From DATBLQ01 sp036555325 (GTDB lineage Bacteria > Pseudomonadota > Alphaproteobacteria > Rhizobiales > Aestuariivirgaceae), in contig DATBLQ010000019.1 in assembly GCA_036555325.1 (NCBI GenBank), forward strand, positions 62,001 to 126,000: a DNA stretch of 64,000 nucleotides, in the 5' to 3' direction. Within the stretch, counting starts at the first letter, position 1. Each line of letters begins with the position of its first letter. Below are positions 7,938-17,417 of the stretch, in pieces. Made by a program: the position numbers and the translations under genes. A model generated the notes under the pieces. The model was not told the origin of the DNA. It saw only the letters and a list, made by a program, of their open reading frames with translations, and made no database searches.

Positions 7938-10382
7938 TCAGGCCTTGACGCGCGCATTGGCGGGATCGTAGGGGGCATGAAGCGTGACTTTGCAGGGGAC
8001 ACGCCGTTGGGCGACAACGAGCTCATAGCGCCCGGTACGGATGAAGTCATTGGTCAGCCCATCGGGGTTGCGAACGTAGCCGAGACCTAAGGGTTTGCCG
8101 AGGGTGTAGCCGAAGCCGCCGCTGGTCAAATAGCCGACTTGCTGGCCATCCCGAAGAATCGTCTCGCGGCCAAGCAGCACGGTGTCCGGATCGTCGCAGA
8201 TGAAACAGGCGAGCTTTTTTCTCAAGATGCCGTTCGATTGCCTCTCCATGGCGGCTCGACCAAGAAAATCTCTCTCGGAATTCAGTTTCACCGCCCAGCC
8301 GAGACCCGCTTCGAACGGATTGTCGTTGGGCGTGATGTCGGATCCCCAGGCGCGATAGAATTTTTCCAGCCGCAGCGACTCGAGCGCGCGATAGCCGGCG
8401 GGCGCAAGTCCTAAAGCATTTCCCTTTTCCATCAGCACGTCGAACACGGGCCCGAGCGCCTCGATGGGCATATGCAACTCCCAGCCAAGCTCGCCGACAT
8501 AGGTGAGGCGCAGGGCGCGGATTTCGTGTCCGGCGATGGCGATGGTCTTCACATGACCAAAAGGAAAACTTGCGGCGGAGACATCGCTTTCAGTGACGGC
8601 GCGCAAGATATCGCGCGCGTTGGGCCCCATGAGGGAAAGCGTACCGAAAGCTTCCGTGACATCGACGAGGCTTGCATCCCATCCCGGCTTGATATGATCG
8701 ACGATCCAGGCGGCATCGTGGGTGCGAAAGCCGGTACCGGTGACAATATAGAAGAGATCATCGGCGAGCCTGGCAACCGTCAGGTCGCATTCAATACCGC
8801 CTCGGCTGTTGAGCATCTGGGTATATGTGAGCCGCCCGGGGGGCTTCGACACATCGTTGGCGCAAATCCAGGACATCGCCGCTTCGGCATCCGCTCCACG
8901 CAGCTCATACTTGGCAAAGGAAGACTGGTCGAAGAGGCCAGCCCGGTTGCGGACATTGGCGTGCTCGCGGCCGACGGCTTCGAACCAATTCTGCCGCTCC
9001 ATGGAATTGACGTCCATCGGCTCCTCGCCGAGCCCCGCAAACCAGTTCGGCCTCTCCCAACCCAGCTTCGAGCCGAAGACGGCACGATGGCCCTTCAACC
9101 GTTCAAAAAGCGGAGAGACGATGTACGGCCGCCCGCTTTGGTATTCTTCGTGCGGGTATGCGACCGCATAGTGCTTGCCGTAGGCCTCAAGGGTCCGGTT
9201 CAAGACCCATTCCCGATCGTCGTGAACTCTCGAGAAACGTCTGATATCCACCACCCACAGGTCCATGGGGGCCTCTGCGGTCGTTACCCACTCGGCAAGA
9301 ACCCACCCCGCCCCGCCTGCAGCAGCAATTCCAAAAGCGTTGAAGCCGCAGCCAACGTAAAAATTTGTGACCTCGGGTGCCGCTCCCAATATGAAGTTGC
9401 CGTCGGGCGTGAAGCTTTCCGGACCATTGATCATCTGCTTGATGCCGGCGTCGTGAAGTGCCGGGATACGGGCCATGGCGGCCGACATATGCTGTTCAAA
9501 ATGGTCCCAGTCGTCGTCGAACAATTGGAACTCGAAATCTTCCGGCAGATCACCGCTGCTCCAGGGAATGGGATTTGGCTCATAGCCGCCAAATACCAAA
9601 CCGCCAACTTCCTCCTTGAAATACGTAAGCCGGTCGGGATCGCGTACGGTCGCAAGCCCGGGCGTTACGCCGGCGATCGGTTCGGTTATCACATATTGAT
9701 GGTGGACGGATTGGAGAGGCACCCTGACCCCGGCTTTGGCAGCGATTTGACGCGACCACTGGCCGGCGCAGAGAACCAGCTTGTCGCAGACAATGGTGCC
9801 GATGTTCGTCTGTACGGCGCGGACACGGCGGTCGGCGATGTCGAAGCCGGTCACCGTGACAGCCTCGTGGATCTTGGCGCCGTGCATGCGCGCGCCTTTG
9901 GCCAGGGATTGAGTAATGTCGGAGGGATTGGCCTGGCCGTCGGTGGGAAGGAAGCTTGCGCCAACAAGGTCGTCGGTCTGCATCAGCGGCCACATCGACC
10001 TTGCTTCTGCCGGTGATAGAAGATGCATTTCCAGGCCGAAACTCTGCGCTGTCGTGGCAAGCCGCCGGTATTCGATCAAGCGTTCGCGGTTCATGGCCAA
10101 ACGCAAGCAGCCGGTCATTTTCCAACCGGTTTCGAGGCCAGTTTCCTGCGCAAGTCGCCGATAAAGATCAACCGAATAGCGCAGTACCTGAGTTATCGAA
10201 GCAGATGAGCGCAATTGACCGACGAGACCGGCTGCGTGCCAAGTGGAGCCGGACGTCAGTTTTCCCCGTTCCAGCAGAACTACATCGGCCTTGTGACCCT
10301 TCGCCAAATGGTATGCGGTAGAGCAGCCAATGATGCCTCCTCCGACCACAACGATTTCGGCTTGGGCGGGAAGCGACGTCAT
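7938..10382 (-). CDS. FAD-dependent oxidoreductase with GcvT domains, second copy
   Basis: An 814-residue paralogue of the downstream gene with the same architecture: DAO-type FAD domain, FAO_M-like linker and GcvT plus GcvT_C domains. The FAD loop is IVVVGGGIIGCSTAYHLA (about 9-26), and SGSTWHAAGLVG keeps the likely flavin-linked His. The GcvT part includes LTYVGELGWELHMP. The two copies differ throughout, so this is an old duplication and not a recent tandem copy. The ATG overlaps the stop of the upstream kinase gene by 4 bp (ATGA). Side-by-side copies suggest either two successive N-demethylation steps or a heteromer; both are inference. Confidence 0.85.
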   Translation of the reverse strand: MTSLPAQAEIVVVGGGIIGCSTAYHLAKGHKADVVLLERGKLTSGSTWHAAGLVGQLRSSASITQVLRYSVDLYRRLAQETGLETGWKMTGCLRLAMNRERLIEYRRLATTAQSFGLEMHLLSPAEARSMWPLMQTDDLVGASFLPTDGQANPSDITQSLAKGARMHGAKIHEAVTVTGFDIADRRVRAVQTNIGTIVCDKLVLCAGQWSRQIAAKAGVRVPLQSVHHQYVITEPIAGVTPGLATVRDPDRLTYFKEEVGGLVFGGYEPNPIPWSSGDLPEDFEFQLFDDDWDHFEQHMSAAMARIPALHDAGIKQMINGPESFTPDGNFILGAAPEVTNFYVGCGFNAFGIAAAGGAGWVLAEWVTTAEAPMDLWVVDIRRFSRVHDDREWVLNRTLEAYGKHYAVAYPHEEYQSGRPYIVSPLFERLKGHRAVFGSKLGWERPNWFAGLGEEPMDVNSMERQNWFEAVGREHANVRNRAGLFDQSSFAKYELRGADAEAAMSWICANDVSKPPGRLTYTQMLNSRGGIECDLTVARLADDLFYIVTGTGFRTHDAAWIVDHIKPGWDASLVDVTEAFGTLSLMGPNARDILRAVTESDVSAASFPFGHVKTIAIAGHEIRALRLTYVGELGWELHMPIEALGPVFDVLMEKGNALGLAPAGYRALESLRLEKFYRAWGSDITPNDNPFEAGLGWAVKLNSERDFLGRAAMERQSNGILRKKLACFICDDPDTVLLGRETILRDGQQVGYLTSGGFGYTLGKPLGLGYVRNPDGLTNDFIRTGRYELVVAQRRVPCKVTLHAPYDPANARVKA

Positions 10383-11269
10383 AGACTCCCATGCCGTGTC
10401 TTGAACCGTTCCACCGCTTTATCAGTGCGACTTAGATACTCATTGGCGTGAGCGACGTAATCGGCTCCGGGAGCGCTGAGGTAGATGCCGGAAACCATGG
10501 CCCACATGGCCTCGCGCAGAGCCGAGGCTATCTTCATCGCATCGAATGCTTTGCGAAGTGAGTCCGACGGCGTCTCGTCAAAGTAAAGCTCCAGAAGCCG
10601 CTGCTCGTCGGCTTCGGCAAAATTGGCGTTGGCGGCGATGTTCGCCAGATCGAAAAGCGGAGTGCCGAAGCCCCCATATTCCCAGTCGATCAGCCATAAT
10701 CGGGTGCCGTCATCGAGAAAATTGCCTGGAAGCAGGTCGTGGTGGCCAAATACGATCGGCAGCGGAAGCTGATGAGCTTCGAGAGCATCGGCAAGGTTTG
10801 AATAACCCTTGAGCTCGTCGATCTTCTGCGCCTTGGCCCCGGCAAGCGTGTTGGCATAGTCGCGAATGACGTGAAATACCCAGAAAAAGGCGGGCGGGCC
10901 GGTCAGCAGACGGCCAACCTGCAAGTGGCACGTGCGCACCAGCCGAACGATGCGATCCGGATTTGCCCGCATGTCCTCCTCGGTAAAGGTCTTCCCCGAC
11001 ACGAAGCCGAACACCATGATGCCGGTCTCTGCGTAAATCAGCTCCGGCGACAATCCGGCGCGAAAGGCCGCCTCGCTCGCGGCCCGTTCCCGGTCGCGAA
11101 AGACATGGTGCACGGCGATATCGCCGCCGCAGCGGGCGACATATTTCGAGGATCCGTCGGTGACAATGAACGAGGTGTTGCTGATGCCGCCTTTCAGGGG
11201 CTCAAGGACAACCGGATGCTTCCAACAGGGAAGCGCCCTAATGCGATCTTCGAGAGAAAGTGAAACCAT
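10379..11269 (-). CDS. Choline/ethanolamine-kinase-like phosphotransferase, second copy
   Basis: A 296-residue APH/ChoK-fold kinase. It shows PLKGGISNTSFIV as nucleotide loop (about 21-33), HHDLLPGNFL as Brenner motif (about 180-189) and LWLIDWEYGGFGTPLFDLANIA as the metal-binding segment. I chose the ATG at 11267-11269. The frame is open a further 126 bp upstream, but that extension is cysteine-rich and unlike the family. It is the first gene of the unit kinase / oxidoreductase / oxidoreductase / kinase, joined by a 4-bp overlap. It resembles the last kinase of the unit only in the core motifs, so the two probably act on different substrates or steps. Confidence 0.8.
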   Translation of the reverse strand: MVSLSLEDRIRALPCWKHPVVLEPLKGGISNTSFIVTDGSSKYVARCGGDIAVHHVFRDRERAASEAAFRAGLSPELIYAETGIMVFGFVSGKTFTEEDMRANPDRIVRLVRTCHLQVGRLLTGPPAFFWVFHVIRDYANTLAGAKAQKIDELKGYSNLADALEAHQLPLPIVFGHHDLLPGNFLDDGTRLWLIDWEYGGFGTPLFDLANIAANANFAEADEQRLLELYFDETPSDSLRKAFDAMKIASALREAMWAMVSGIYLSAPGADYVAHANEYLSRTDKAVERFKTRHGSL

Positions 11270-11478
11270 CCGAAGCCAATGGTTGGGGGCGGCTGTGCAG
11301 CGCAGCAGTTGATTCTGCGCTTGGTTGGGACAGATGCATTGCAGCAGGATGCAATGGCAGTCGCAACGATAGTGGCCCGCAACTCGAGCCGTCAACCAAA
11401 TCCGCCCCTTTGCACAGGAAAAGCGACTTCGGCTTTATTACAAGGCAGTTGCGATCAGTATAGACCCCTGGCAGCGCA

Positions 11479-12390
11479 CTAAAGCGACTGGGTGGAAAAC
11501 GTATCGCACTGATTCATGTCACCTGCGTCAAGTCCTCGCTTGAACCAGCGGACGCGCTGTTCGGATGAGCCGTGGGTGAACGACTCGGGCACGACATAGC
11601 CCTGGGAGCGTTTTTGCAGCCGATCGTCACCGATGGCGGTGGCGGCGTTGAGACCTTCCTCAACATCGCCTTGTTCCAGAATGCCGCGCGATTCATCGGC
11701 ATTCTTGGCCCAGACGCCAGCAAGACAATCGGCCTGAAGCTCCATGCGCACCGACAGCGCATTGGCTTCAGCCTCCGGCGCCTCCATGCGGGCGCGCGTA
11801 ACCCGCTCGGCAATTCCAAACAAGTTTTGAACATGATGCCCAACCTCGTGGGCAATCACGTACGCTTGAGCGAAATCGCCACTGGCGCCAAAGCGACGAT
11901 CCATCTCCTCGAAGAAAGACAGGTCGATATAGACTTTTTGATCCACTGGGCAATAGAACGGCCCCACCGCTGCCTGGGCCATGCCACATGCGGACTGAAC
12001 CATGTCGGAAAACATGACGAGCGTGGGCGGATCGTAGCGGCGGCCCATGGCTTGAAACTTTTCTGTCCAAACTCGCTCCGTCGATCCGAGGACGCGGGCA
12101 ACGAAATCGGTGGTCGCGTCGCTTGCCTGAGGAGACGTACCGGAACCGCTGCCCGTGCGGTCAGGGGTTTCGTTGGTCTGCGGGACCTGGACTTGGCCGC
12201 CGTTCAGAAGTTCAAGCGGATTGATGCCAAGTACGAGCCAGACCAGCAAAAGAACGATGATGCCACCTATGCCGAGCCCGCCACGGCCGCCGATCGGCAC
12301 CCTTATGCCGCGACCCGGCATGCCGAAGCCTCCGCCCGCGCCGCGGCGGTCTTCAATATTCTCACTGGGTCTTTCACGTCCGAGCCGCAT
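11479..12390 (-). CDS. YpfJ-type neutral zinc metallopeptidase family protein
   Basis: A 303-residue member of the YpfJ (Zn_peptidase) family. The cytoplasmic N-terminus is Gly/Arg rich, followed by one membrane anchor (GIIVLLLVWLVLGINPLELL, about residues 42-61) and a periplasmic domain. The zinc site is VIAHEVGHHVQNLFG (about 181-195), followed by LQADCLAGVWA, a conserved downstream element of the family. Length and architecture match the usual 280-300 residues. Proteolytic substrates are not known. It stands alone, 18 bp downstream of a ketopantoate-reductase-like gene in the same direction. Confidence 0.9.
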   Translation of the reverse strand: MRLGRERPSENIEDRRGAGGGFGMPGRGIRVPIGGRGGLGIGGIIVLLLVWLVLGINPLELLNGGQVQVPQTNETPDRTGSGSGTSPQASDATTDFVARVLGSTERVWTEKFQAMGRRYDPPTLVMFSDMVQSACGMAQAAVGPFYCPVDQKVYIDLSFFEEMDRRFGASGDFAQAYVIAHEVGHHVQNLFGIAERVTRARMEAPEAEANALSVRMELQADCLAGVWAKNADESRGILEQGDVEEGLNAATAIGDDRLQKRSQGYVVPESFTHGSSEQRVRWFKRGLDAGDMNQCDTFSTQSL

Positions 12391-12408
12391 GGGGTGTCTC
12401 CTATCTGC

Positions 12409-13398
12409 TCAAATTGACCGGTTTTCCAAGGCGGATGTGCGGCAGCGTGCCTTCGTTAGATCATAAATGACCTCAAGGGTCGGTGTAACAACGCTTGTGA
12501 GGCGGCCGAGTTCAATCACCGAGCCCAGCAACGCGTCTAGCTCGGTGGGCCGACCGGCCTCGACGTCCTGCAGCATGGAGGTGCGGTGGGCCCCTACTTT
12601 GGCGGCCATTTCAATTCGCTCATCCATGGAAACGGTAAGGGTGATGCCCAGCGCCTCGGCAACATTCTTCGCTTCCGACATCATCAGTTTCAGGACGTTT
12701 CGCACACCTTGATCACTGGCCATTTCCGCCAGCGTAGCACCAGTCAGCACGCTCAAGGGATTGAAACTTAGATTTCCCCAAAGCTTGAGCCAGATTTCGG
12801 GACGGATATTGTGCTTCACGGGACATTTGATACCGGCGTTGGTAAAGAGCAGGCTCAACTCCTGCACCCGCGCCGACTTCTCGCCGGATGGTTCGGCAAT
12901 CGGCATGCGCTCACCATATTTGTGGACCACGACACCTGGCGCCTGCAGCTCGGCGGCCTGCCAGATGACGGCAGCAATGGCGCGTTCAGGGCCCAGCTTG
13001 CGCCAAATGCGGCCGCCCGGATCGACGCTTTCGAGCTGCCTGCCGTCATGAGGGCCGCCGTGACGACAGAAATACCACCACGGAATGCCGTTCTGTCCGA
13101 AGAGGATTGCAGTGGAGGGACCCATAAGAGGATGGAGGGCATCGACGATCTGCGGCAGGGCGTGAGCCTTGAGGGCAAGGACGATGCAATCCTGGATGCC
13201 CAGTTTCGCCGGCGCATCACTCATCTGCGGCCGGACGGTGAACTCATCATTGCCAATGCGCAGAGTCAAACCCTTCTCTCGCATCGCTGCGAGGTGCGCG
13301 CCACGGGCGATGAGAGAAACCTCCGCCTCGCCTTTACGCGCGAGCAAGGCGCCGATGTAGCCGCCTATGGCACCGGCACCAAAGATGCAAACTTTCAT
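12409..13398 (-). CDS. Ketopantoate reductase family protein (ApbA/PanE-like)
   Basis: A 329-residue 2-dehydropantoate 2-reductase family enzyme. It opens with the NADP-binding loop MKVCIFGAGAIGGYIGALLA. KAHALPQIVDAL follows near 77-88, and the C-terminal helical domain has EIWLKLWGNLSFNPLSVLTG (about 206-225), where the Lys and Asn occupy the family's catalytic positions. Many bacteria carry several paralogues, and this one sits outside any pan operon. It should therefore be called a 2-oxoacid/ketopantoate-reductase-like protein and not PanE with certainty. Its ATG overlaps by 4 bp (ATGA) the stop of a decayed acyl-CoA synthetase gene, so it was once translationally coupled to that enzyme. 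Confidence 0.82.
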   Translation of the reverse strand: MKVCIFGAGAIGGYIGALLARKGEAEVSLIARGAHLAAMREKGLTLRIGNDEFTVRPQMSDAPAKLGIQDCIVLALKAHALPQIVDALHPLMGPSTAILFGQNGIPWWYFCRHGGPHDGRQLESVDPGGRIWRKLGPERAIAAVIWQAAELQAPGVVVHKYGERMPIAEPSGEKSARVQELSLLFTNAGIKCPVKHNIRPEIWLKLWGNLSFNPLSVLTGATLAEMASDQGVRNVLKLMMSEAKNVAEALGITLTVSMDERIEMAAKVGAHRTSMLQDVEAGRPTELDALLGSVIELGRLTSVVTPTLEVIYDLTKARCRTSALENRSI

Positions 13399-13905
13399 GA
13401 CGTGAGCCCGAATTTCTGTGCCAGGCCGGCCCGCTGAAGCTTGCCCGTTGCTCCCTTCGGAATCTCCTCCACGATGATAAACCGACGCGGCACCTTGAAA
13501 TCGGCCAGCCTTGCCCCGACAAAATCACGCAGTTCCCGTTCCGTGGCCGCGGTCCCTTCGCGCAGGACGATTGCCGCCGCCACATCCTCGCCGAGCTTGT
13601 GGTGCGGCGTGGCGAAGGTGACGGGCTGAAGAACCGCAGGATGGGTCATGAATACTTCATCCACCTCGAGAGGGGCGATCTTCTCGCCGCCGCGATTGAT
13701 GATTTACTTGAGCCTGCCAGTGATCCTCAAGAAACTCTCCTCATCCATCACCCCCTGGTCGCCGGTGCGGAACCAGCCGTCGGTGAAAGCCTCGGCATCG
13801 GCCTTCGAATTTGTTCTCATATCCGCGGGTGACGTTGGCACCGCGAATCACCACTTCTCCAGTTTCTCCTTGGGGGCTCTGCTCGGTGAGTTCACGAATG
13901 ATCAT
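13395..13905 (-). pseudogene. Decayed C-terminal remnant of an acyl-CoA synthetase (AMP-binding family)
   Basis: The last 89 codons read as an intact AMP-binding C-terminal domain, with KVPRRFIIVEEIPKGATGKLQR carrying the catalytic Lys of GKLQR. Read upstream, the same frame gives AFTDGWFRTGDQGVMDEESF, then ITGRLK, a TAA stop at the next codon (about 13705-13707), then IINRGGEKIAPLEVDEV. The expected residue at the stop is usually Glu or Asp. About 75 bp further upstream the reading frame shifts by one base after RGANVTRGYEN. Homology fades near 13905, so the N-terminal 300 or more residues are missing. One nonsense codon, one frameshift and a 5' deletion together indicate a dead gene. Confidence 0.85.
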
Positions 13906-14198
13906 TGGTTAGGCCTTGCACGAGGAGAGAGGTCTTGTTGCGCGCTCTTGAACCAGCGTCAACTGCCAGCTCACGCATTCGGTGACCTGGAAAACGGACA
14001 TGCATCCCCTCAACGAGATTTTGCCAGCGCGAGGCTTGCACTTTTGTTCTCGTCCAAGGGACCATTTAGCGCAAGTTGCGAAGTGGCGGGGTTAAGTCGA
14101 AGTAATACTTGAAAGAATCTGCGGCTTATTAAAGGGATGTATAAGGCAGGGAAGCCCGGTTGCCGCGGATGGCGGGGCCGCGCTACACACCCAGGGTC
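13906..14198. other. Intergenic stretch without a gene
   Basis: About 290 bp between the synthetase remnant and nadE. I see no coding region with family resemblance, no tRNA and no clear terminator. It may be the scar of the deletion that removed the 5' part of the acyl-CoA synthetase gene. The last 60 bp, before nadE, are purine-rich (aaagggatg, ggcaggga) and probably hold its leader. Confidence 0.4.
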
Positions 14199-15860
14199 AT
14201 GGGCAACTCACTGAAGATTGCGCTAGCGCAGCTCAACCCGATGGTCGGGTCGATCGAGGGCAACCTCCGCCTGGCGCGCAAGGCGCGGGCGCAGGCGAGA
14301 AATTTGAGCGCCGATCTCATCCTTTTTTCGGAGCTTTATATCTCGGGCTATCCTCCGGAAGACCTTGTGCTCAAGCCTGCGTTCGTCTCGGCCTGCATGA
14401 GCGCGGTCGAGACCCTGGCGACCGACACGGCCGATGGTGGCCCGGCGGTGCTTATCGGCACGCCGTGGCGCGAGCGAGAGGCGGTATACAATGCGGTCGT
14501 TCTTCTCGATCAGGGGCAGGTGCAAACACAGCGGTACAAACACGAGCTGCCGAATTACGGCGTCTTCGATGAGAAGCGCGTATTCGCTGTGGGACCGGCA
14601 CCGGGGCCCATCAATTTTCGGGGTGTGCGCGTGGGTGCGCCGATCTGCGAGGACATCTGGACGGAGGACGTCTGCGAGACGCTGGTGGAAACGGGAGCGG
14701 AGCTCTTGCTCGTGCCCAACGGATCGCCTTTCGAGAAAGACAAGGACGATGTGCGCCTCAACATTGCGGTTGGACGGGTCACCGAGACGGGTCTGCCATT
14801 GGTCTATCTCAATCAGATCGGGGGACAGGACGAGCTCGTATTCGACGGCAGGTCCTTTGCGCTGAACGCGGATCGGAGCCTAGCGCTGCAGATGCCGGCA
14901 TTCGAGGAGTGCGTGACAGTTACCGAATGGACGCGCGGCAACGCAGGCTGGCGCATGATACCGCAAGCGCCGGCCCGGGTGCCGGAGGGCGAAGAGGCCA
15001 TATGGCTGGCATGCGTGAACGGGTTGCGCGACTACGTATTGAAGAACCGCTTCCCCGGCGTGGTGCTCGGACTTTCGGGCGGTATCGATTCGGCAGTGGT
15101 TGCCGCCTTGGCCGTCGATGCACTCGGGGCCGGCAAGGTGCATTGCCTGATGCTGCCGTTTCGCTACACCAGTCCTGAGAGTGTCGAGGATGCAACTCAG
15201 TGCGCCAAGGCGCTTGGCGTGCGTTATGATGTGGTGCCGATCTTTCCGGCAGCCGATGGATTCTCGACAACGCTGGAAAAAATCTTCGCCGGCACGCAAA
15301 GCGGAGTGACGGAGGAGAATCTCCAATCACGAGTGCGCGGCACAACTCTCATGGCCGTGTCGAACAAGTTCGGATCGCTGGTGCTGACGACGGGGAACAA
15401 GTCGGAGATGTCGGTCGGCTATGCAACCCTCTACGGCGACATGAACGGCGGCTTCAACCCCATCAAGGACGTGTACAAGACCGAGGTCTATGGGCTCGCA
15501 AAATTCCGCAACAGCTTTCGACCGAAGGGATGCCTTGGCCCTGAGGGAATTCTCATTCCATCGCGAATTTTCACGAAGGCGCCGAGTGCCGAGCTTAGAC
15601 CAAACCAGACGGATCAGGACAGTCTACCTCCGTACCCGGTTCTCGACGACATCATCGAAGAGCTGGTGGAGCACGAGCGATCGGTTGAGGACATCGTCGC
15701 CAAGGGATACGACAAGGCGGTCGTGGAGCGGGTGCAAAACTTGCTCTACCTTGCCGAATACAAACGCCGGCAGGCGCCACCAGGAGTGAAAATTACCCGG
15801 CGGAATTTCGGCCGCGACCGGCGCTATCCAATCACCAACGGATTCCGCGAGAAGGTCTAG
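14199..15860 (+). CDS. nadE: Glutamine-dependent NAD+ synthetase
   Basis: This enzyme makes NAD+ from deamido-NAD+, ATP and glutamine-derived ammonia in the cytosol. The N-terminal nitrilase-type glutaminase domain shows the Glu-Lys-Cys triad in SELYISGYPPEDL, YKHELPNYGVFDEKRVF and GAPICEDIW. The C-terminal synthetase domain has the PP-loop GLSGGIDSAVVAALA, then TTGNKSEMSVGYATLYGD. From the ATG at 14199 it is 553 residues, normal for the two-domain form. Upstream ATG (14169) and TTG (14160) codons are in frame, but the family starts close to SLKIALAQLNP. gltX follows after 3 bp, so the two are co-transcribed. Confidence 0.95.
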   Translation: MGNSLKIALAQLNPMVGSIEGNLRLARKARAQARNLSADLILFSELYISGYPPEDLVLKPAFVSACMSAVETLATDTADGGPAVLIGTPWREREAVYNAVVLLDQGQVQTQRYKHELPNYGVFDEKRVFAVGPAPGPINFRGVRVGAPICEDIWTEDVCETLVETGAELLLVPNGSPFEKDKDDVRLNIAVGRVTETGLPLVYLNQIGGQDELVFDGRSFALNADRSLALQMPAFEECVTVTEWTRGNAGWRMIPQAPARVPEGEEAIWLACVNGLRDYVLKNRFPGVVLGLSGGIDSAVVAALAVDALGAGKVHCLMLPFRYTSPESVEDATQCAKALGVRYDVVPIFPAADGFSTTLEKIFAGTQSGVTEENLQSRVRGTTLMAVSNKFGSLVLTTGNKSEMSVGYATLYGDMNGGFNPIKDVYKTEVYGLAKFRNSFRPKGCLGPEGILIPSRIFTKAPSAELRPNQTDQDSLPPYPVLDDIIEELVEHERSVEDIVAKGYDKAVVERVQNLLYLAEYKRRQAPPGVKITRRNFGRDRRYPITNGFREKV

Positions 15861-15863
15861 ACC

Positions 15864-17198
15864 ATGGCGACGATCGTGCGCTTTGCACCATCACCGACCG
15901 GACATATGCATATCGGCAACGCAAGAACGGCCATTCTGAACTGGCTGATGCGGTCGAAGACAAATGGCCAGTTCATCCTGCGATACGACGATACCGACCT
16001 GGAGCGGTCGAAGCAGGAGTACGCCGACGCCATCCTGGACGATCTGCGGTGGCTCGGAATCGAACCCGACCGCATCGTGCATCAATCAGAGCGCTTCGAT
16101 CGCTACGCGGCGGCGGCAGAACGGCTGAAGTCGCTGGGACGTCTCTATGCGTGCTACGAGACGCCGGATGAACTCGAGCGGCGACGCAAACGGCAGCTCG
16201 GACGCGGGCTTCCGCCGATCTACGACCGGGCTGCTTTGCAACTTTCGGCGGAGCAGCGAGAAAAGATCGAGGCCGAAGGGCGCAGGGCGCACTGGCGGTT
16301 CAAGCTCGAACATCGCACGGTGACGTGGGACGATTTGATTCGCGGCGTGCAGCACATCGATACGGCCACGCTTTCCGATCCGGTGCTCGTGCGCGAGGAT
16401 GGAAGCTATCTCTATACGCTGCCTTCAGTGGTCGACGATATCGAGCTTAGCGTTACACATGTCATTCGGGGAGAAGACCATGCGGTGAATACCGCCGTGC
16501 AAATCGAAATTTTCGAAGCATTATCGGGCGGGTCGCCGAAGTTTGCCCATCACAGCCTGCTTACCGGGACAGACGGCAAAGGATTGTCCAAGCGACTGGG
16601 ATCGCTGTCGATCGGAGCGATGCGGCAAAGCGGCCTCGAACCGATGGCGGTCGCAAGCCTTGCGGCGTTGCTCGGTACATCGGATGCAATCGTTCCTCAT
16701 CGAGCCATGGACTCGCTGATCGAAGGGTTCGACCTGCACAAGCTTTCCCGCGCACCCGCGAGGTTTGACGAGGCAGAACTGCGGGCGCTCAATGCGAGAC
16801 TTCTGCACGGTGTTCCCTATGAGGATGTGGCAGGAGAACTTCGCGCACTTGGCATCGATGATGGGGCGAAGTTCTGGGAAGCGGTCAGAGGCAATTTGAA
16901 GGCGATCGGGGAGGCAAAGCAATGGCACGACATCATTCACGGGAAAATCTCCGCAGCGACGGGAACGAACGAGAAAGCGTTCTTCAACGAGGCGATCAGA
17001 GCCCTGCCACCCGAACCATGGGATGAGACGGCCTGGGTCACCTGGACGAATGCGCTCAAGGAACGAACCGGGCGCAAGGGAAAGGATCTTTTCCGGCCGC
17101 TGCGGCTTGCCCTCACAGGGCTAGAGCACGGACCGGAGCTGGCCCTGCTCATGCCGCTCATCGGGAGGGCGGAGGTGGAACGACGACTGTCGTCGTGA
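15864..17198 (+). CDS. gltX: Glutamyl-tRNA synthetase
   Basis: A 444-residue class I synthetase that charges glutamate onto tRNA. It begins FAPSPTGHMHIGNARTAI, which contains the HIGH-type motif. The KMSKS-type motif is GTDGKGLSKRLGSLS (about 233-247), with the Glu-specific RGEDHAVNTAVQ before it. At 444 residues it matches the shorter of the two gltX paralogues that many alphaproteobacteria carry. In such genomes one copy charges tRNA-Glu and another may charge tRNA-Gln for the amidotransferase route, so discriminating activity cannot be assumed here. It lies 3 bp after nadE. Confidence 0.93.
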   Translation: MATIVRFAPSPTGHMHIGNARTAILNWLMRSKTNGQFILRYDDTDLERSKQEYADAILDDLRWLGIEPDRIVHQSERFDRYAAAAERLKSLGRLYACYETPDELERRRKRQLGRGLPPIYDRAALQLSAEQREKIEAEGRRAHWRFKLEHRTVTWDDLIRGVQHIDTATLSDPVLVREDGSYLYTLPSVVDDIELSVTHVIRGEDHAVNTAVQIEIFEALSGGSPKFAHHSLLTGTDGKGLSKRLGSLSIGAMRQSGLEPMAVASLAALLGTSDAIVPHRAMDSLIEGFDLHKLSRAPARFDEAELRALNARLLHGVPYEDVAGELRALGIDDGAKFWEAVRGNLKAIGEAKQWHDIIHGKISAATGTNEKAFFNEAIRALPPEPWDETAWVTWTNALKERTGRKGKDLFRPLRLALTGLEHGPELALLMPLIGRAEVERRLSS

Positions 17199-17221
17199 TG
17201 AGGCCGCAGTCATCAACCAAC

Positions 17222-17411
17222 AACGTCATGCACGGGGTGGACCCGCGCATCTGCAAGCGCTCCGAAGAGAGATGGCCGGAGCCATGACGAATGAGAGCCC
17301 GTGACGTCAATTCGAATCGTCATGCCCGGACCGGGCGTAAGCCCGTGATCCGGGCATCTCCTGCGCCTCAGAAAGAGATGGCCGGATCAAGTCCGCCCAT
17401 GACGAATGAGA
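17222..17411. repeat. Two tandem palindromic intergenic repeat units
   Basis: Two imperfect copies of one unit, about 17222-17311 and 17322-17411. Each starts with CGTCATGC and a CGG-rich arm. The element (A)GAGATGGCCGGA comes later in the unit, and CCCATGACGAATGAGA or GCCATGACGAATGAGA ends it. In the second unit GATGGCCGGATCAAGTCCG is a near-perfect inverted repeat. Related units occur at 25822 and 44819. They look like short dispersed palindromic repeats that fold into hairpins in RNA, and they fill the gap between the convergent gltX and BKACE genes. Confidence 0.75.
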
Positions 17412-17417
17412 AACCCG

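Noticed and set aside
8472..10016. Plus-strand open frame of 514 codons
   Set aside because: Antisense to the second FAD-GcvT gene, a high-GC shadow without recognisable domains.
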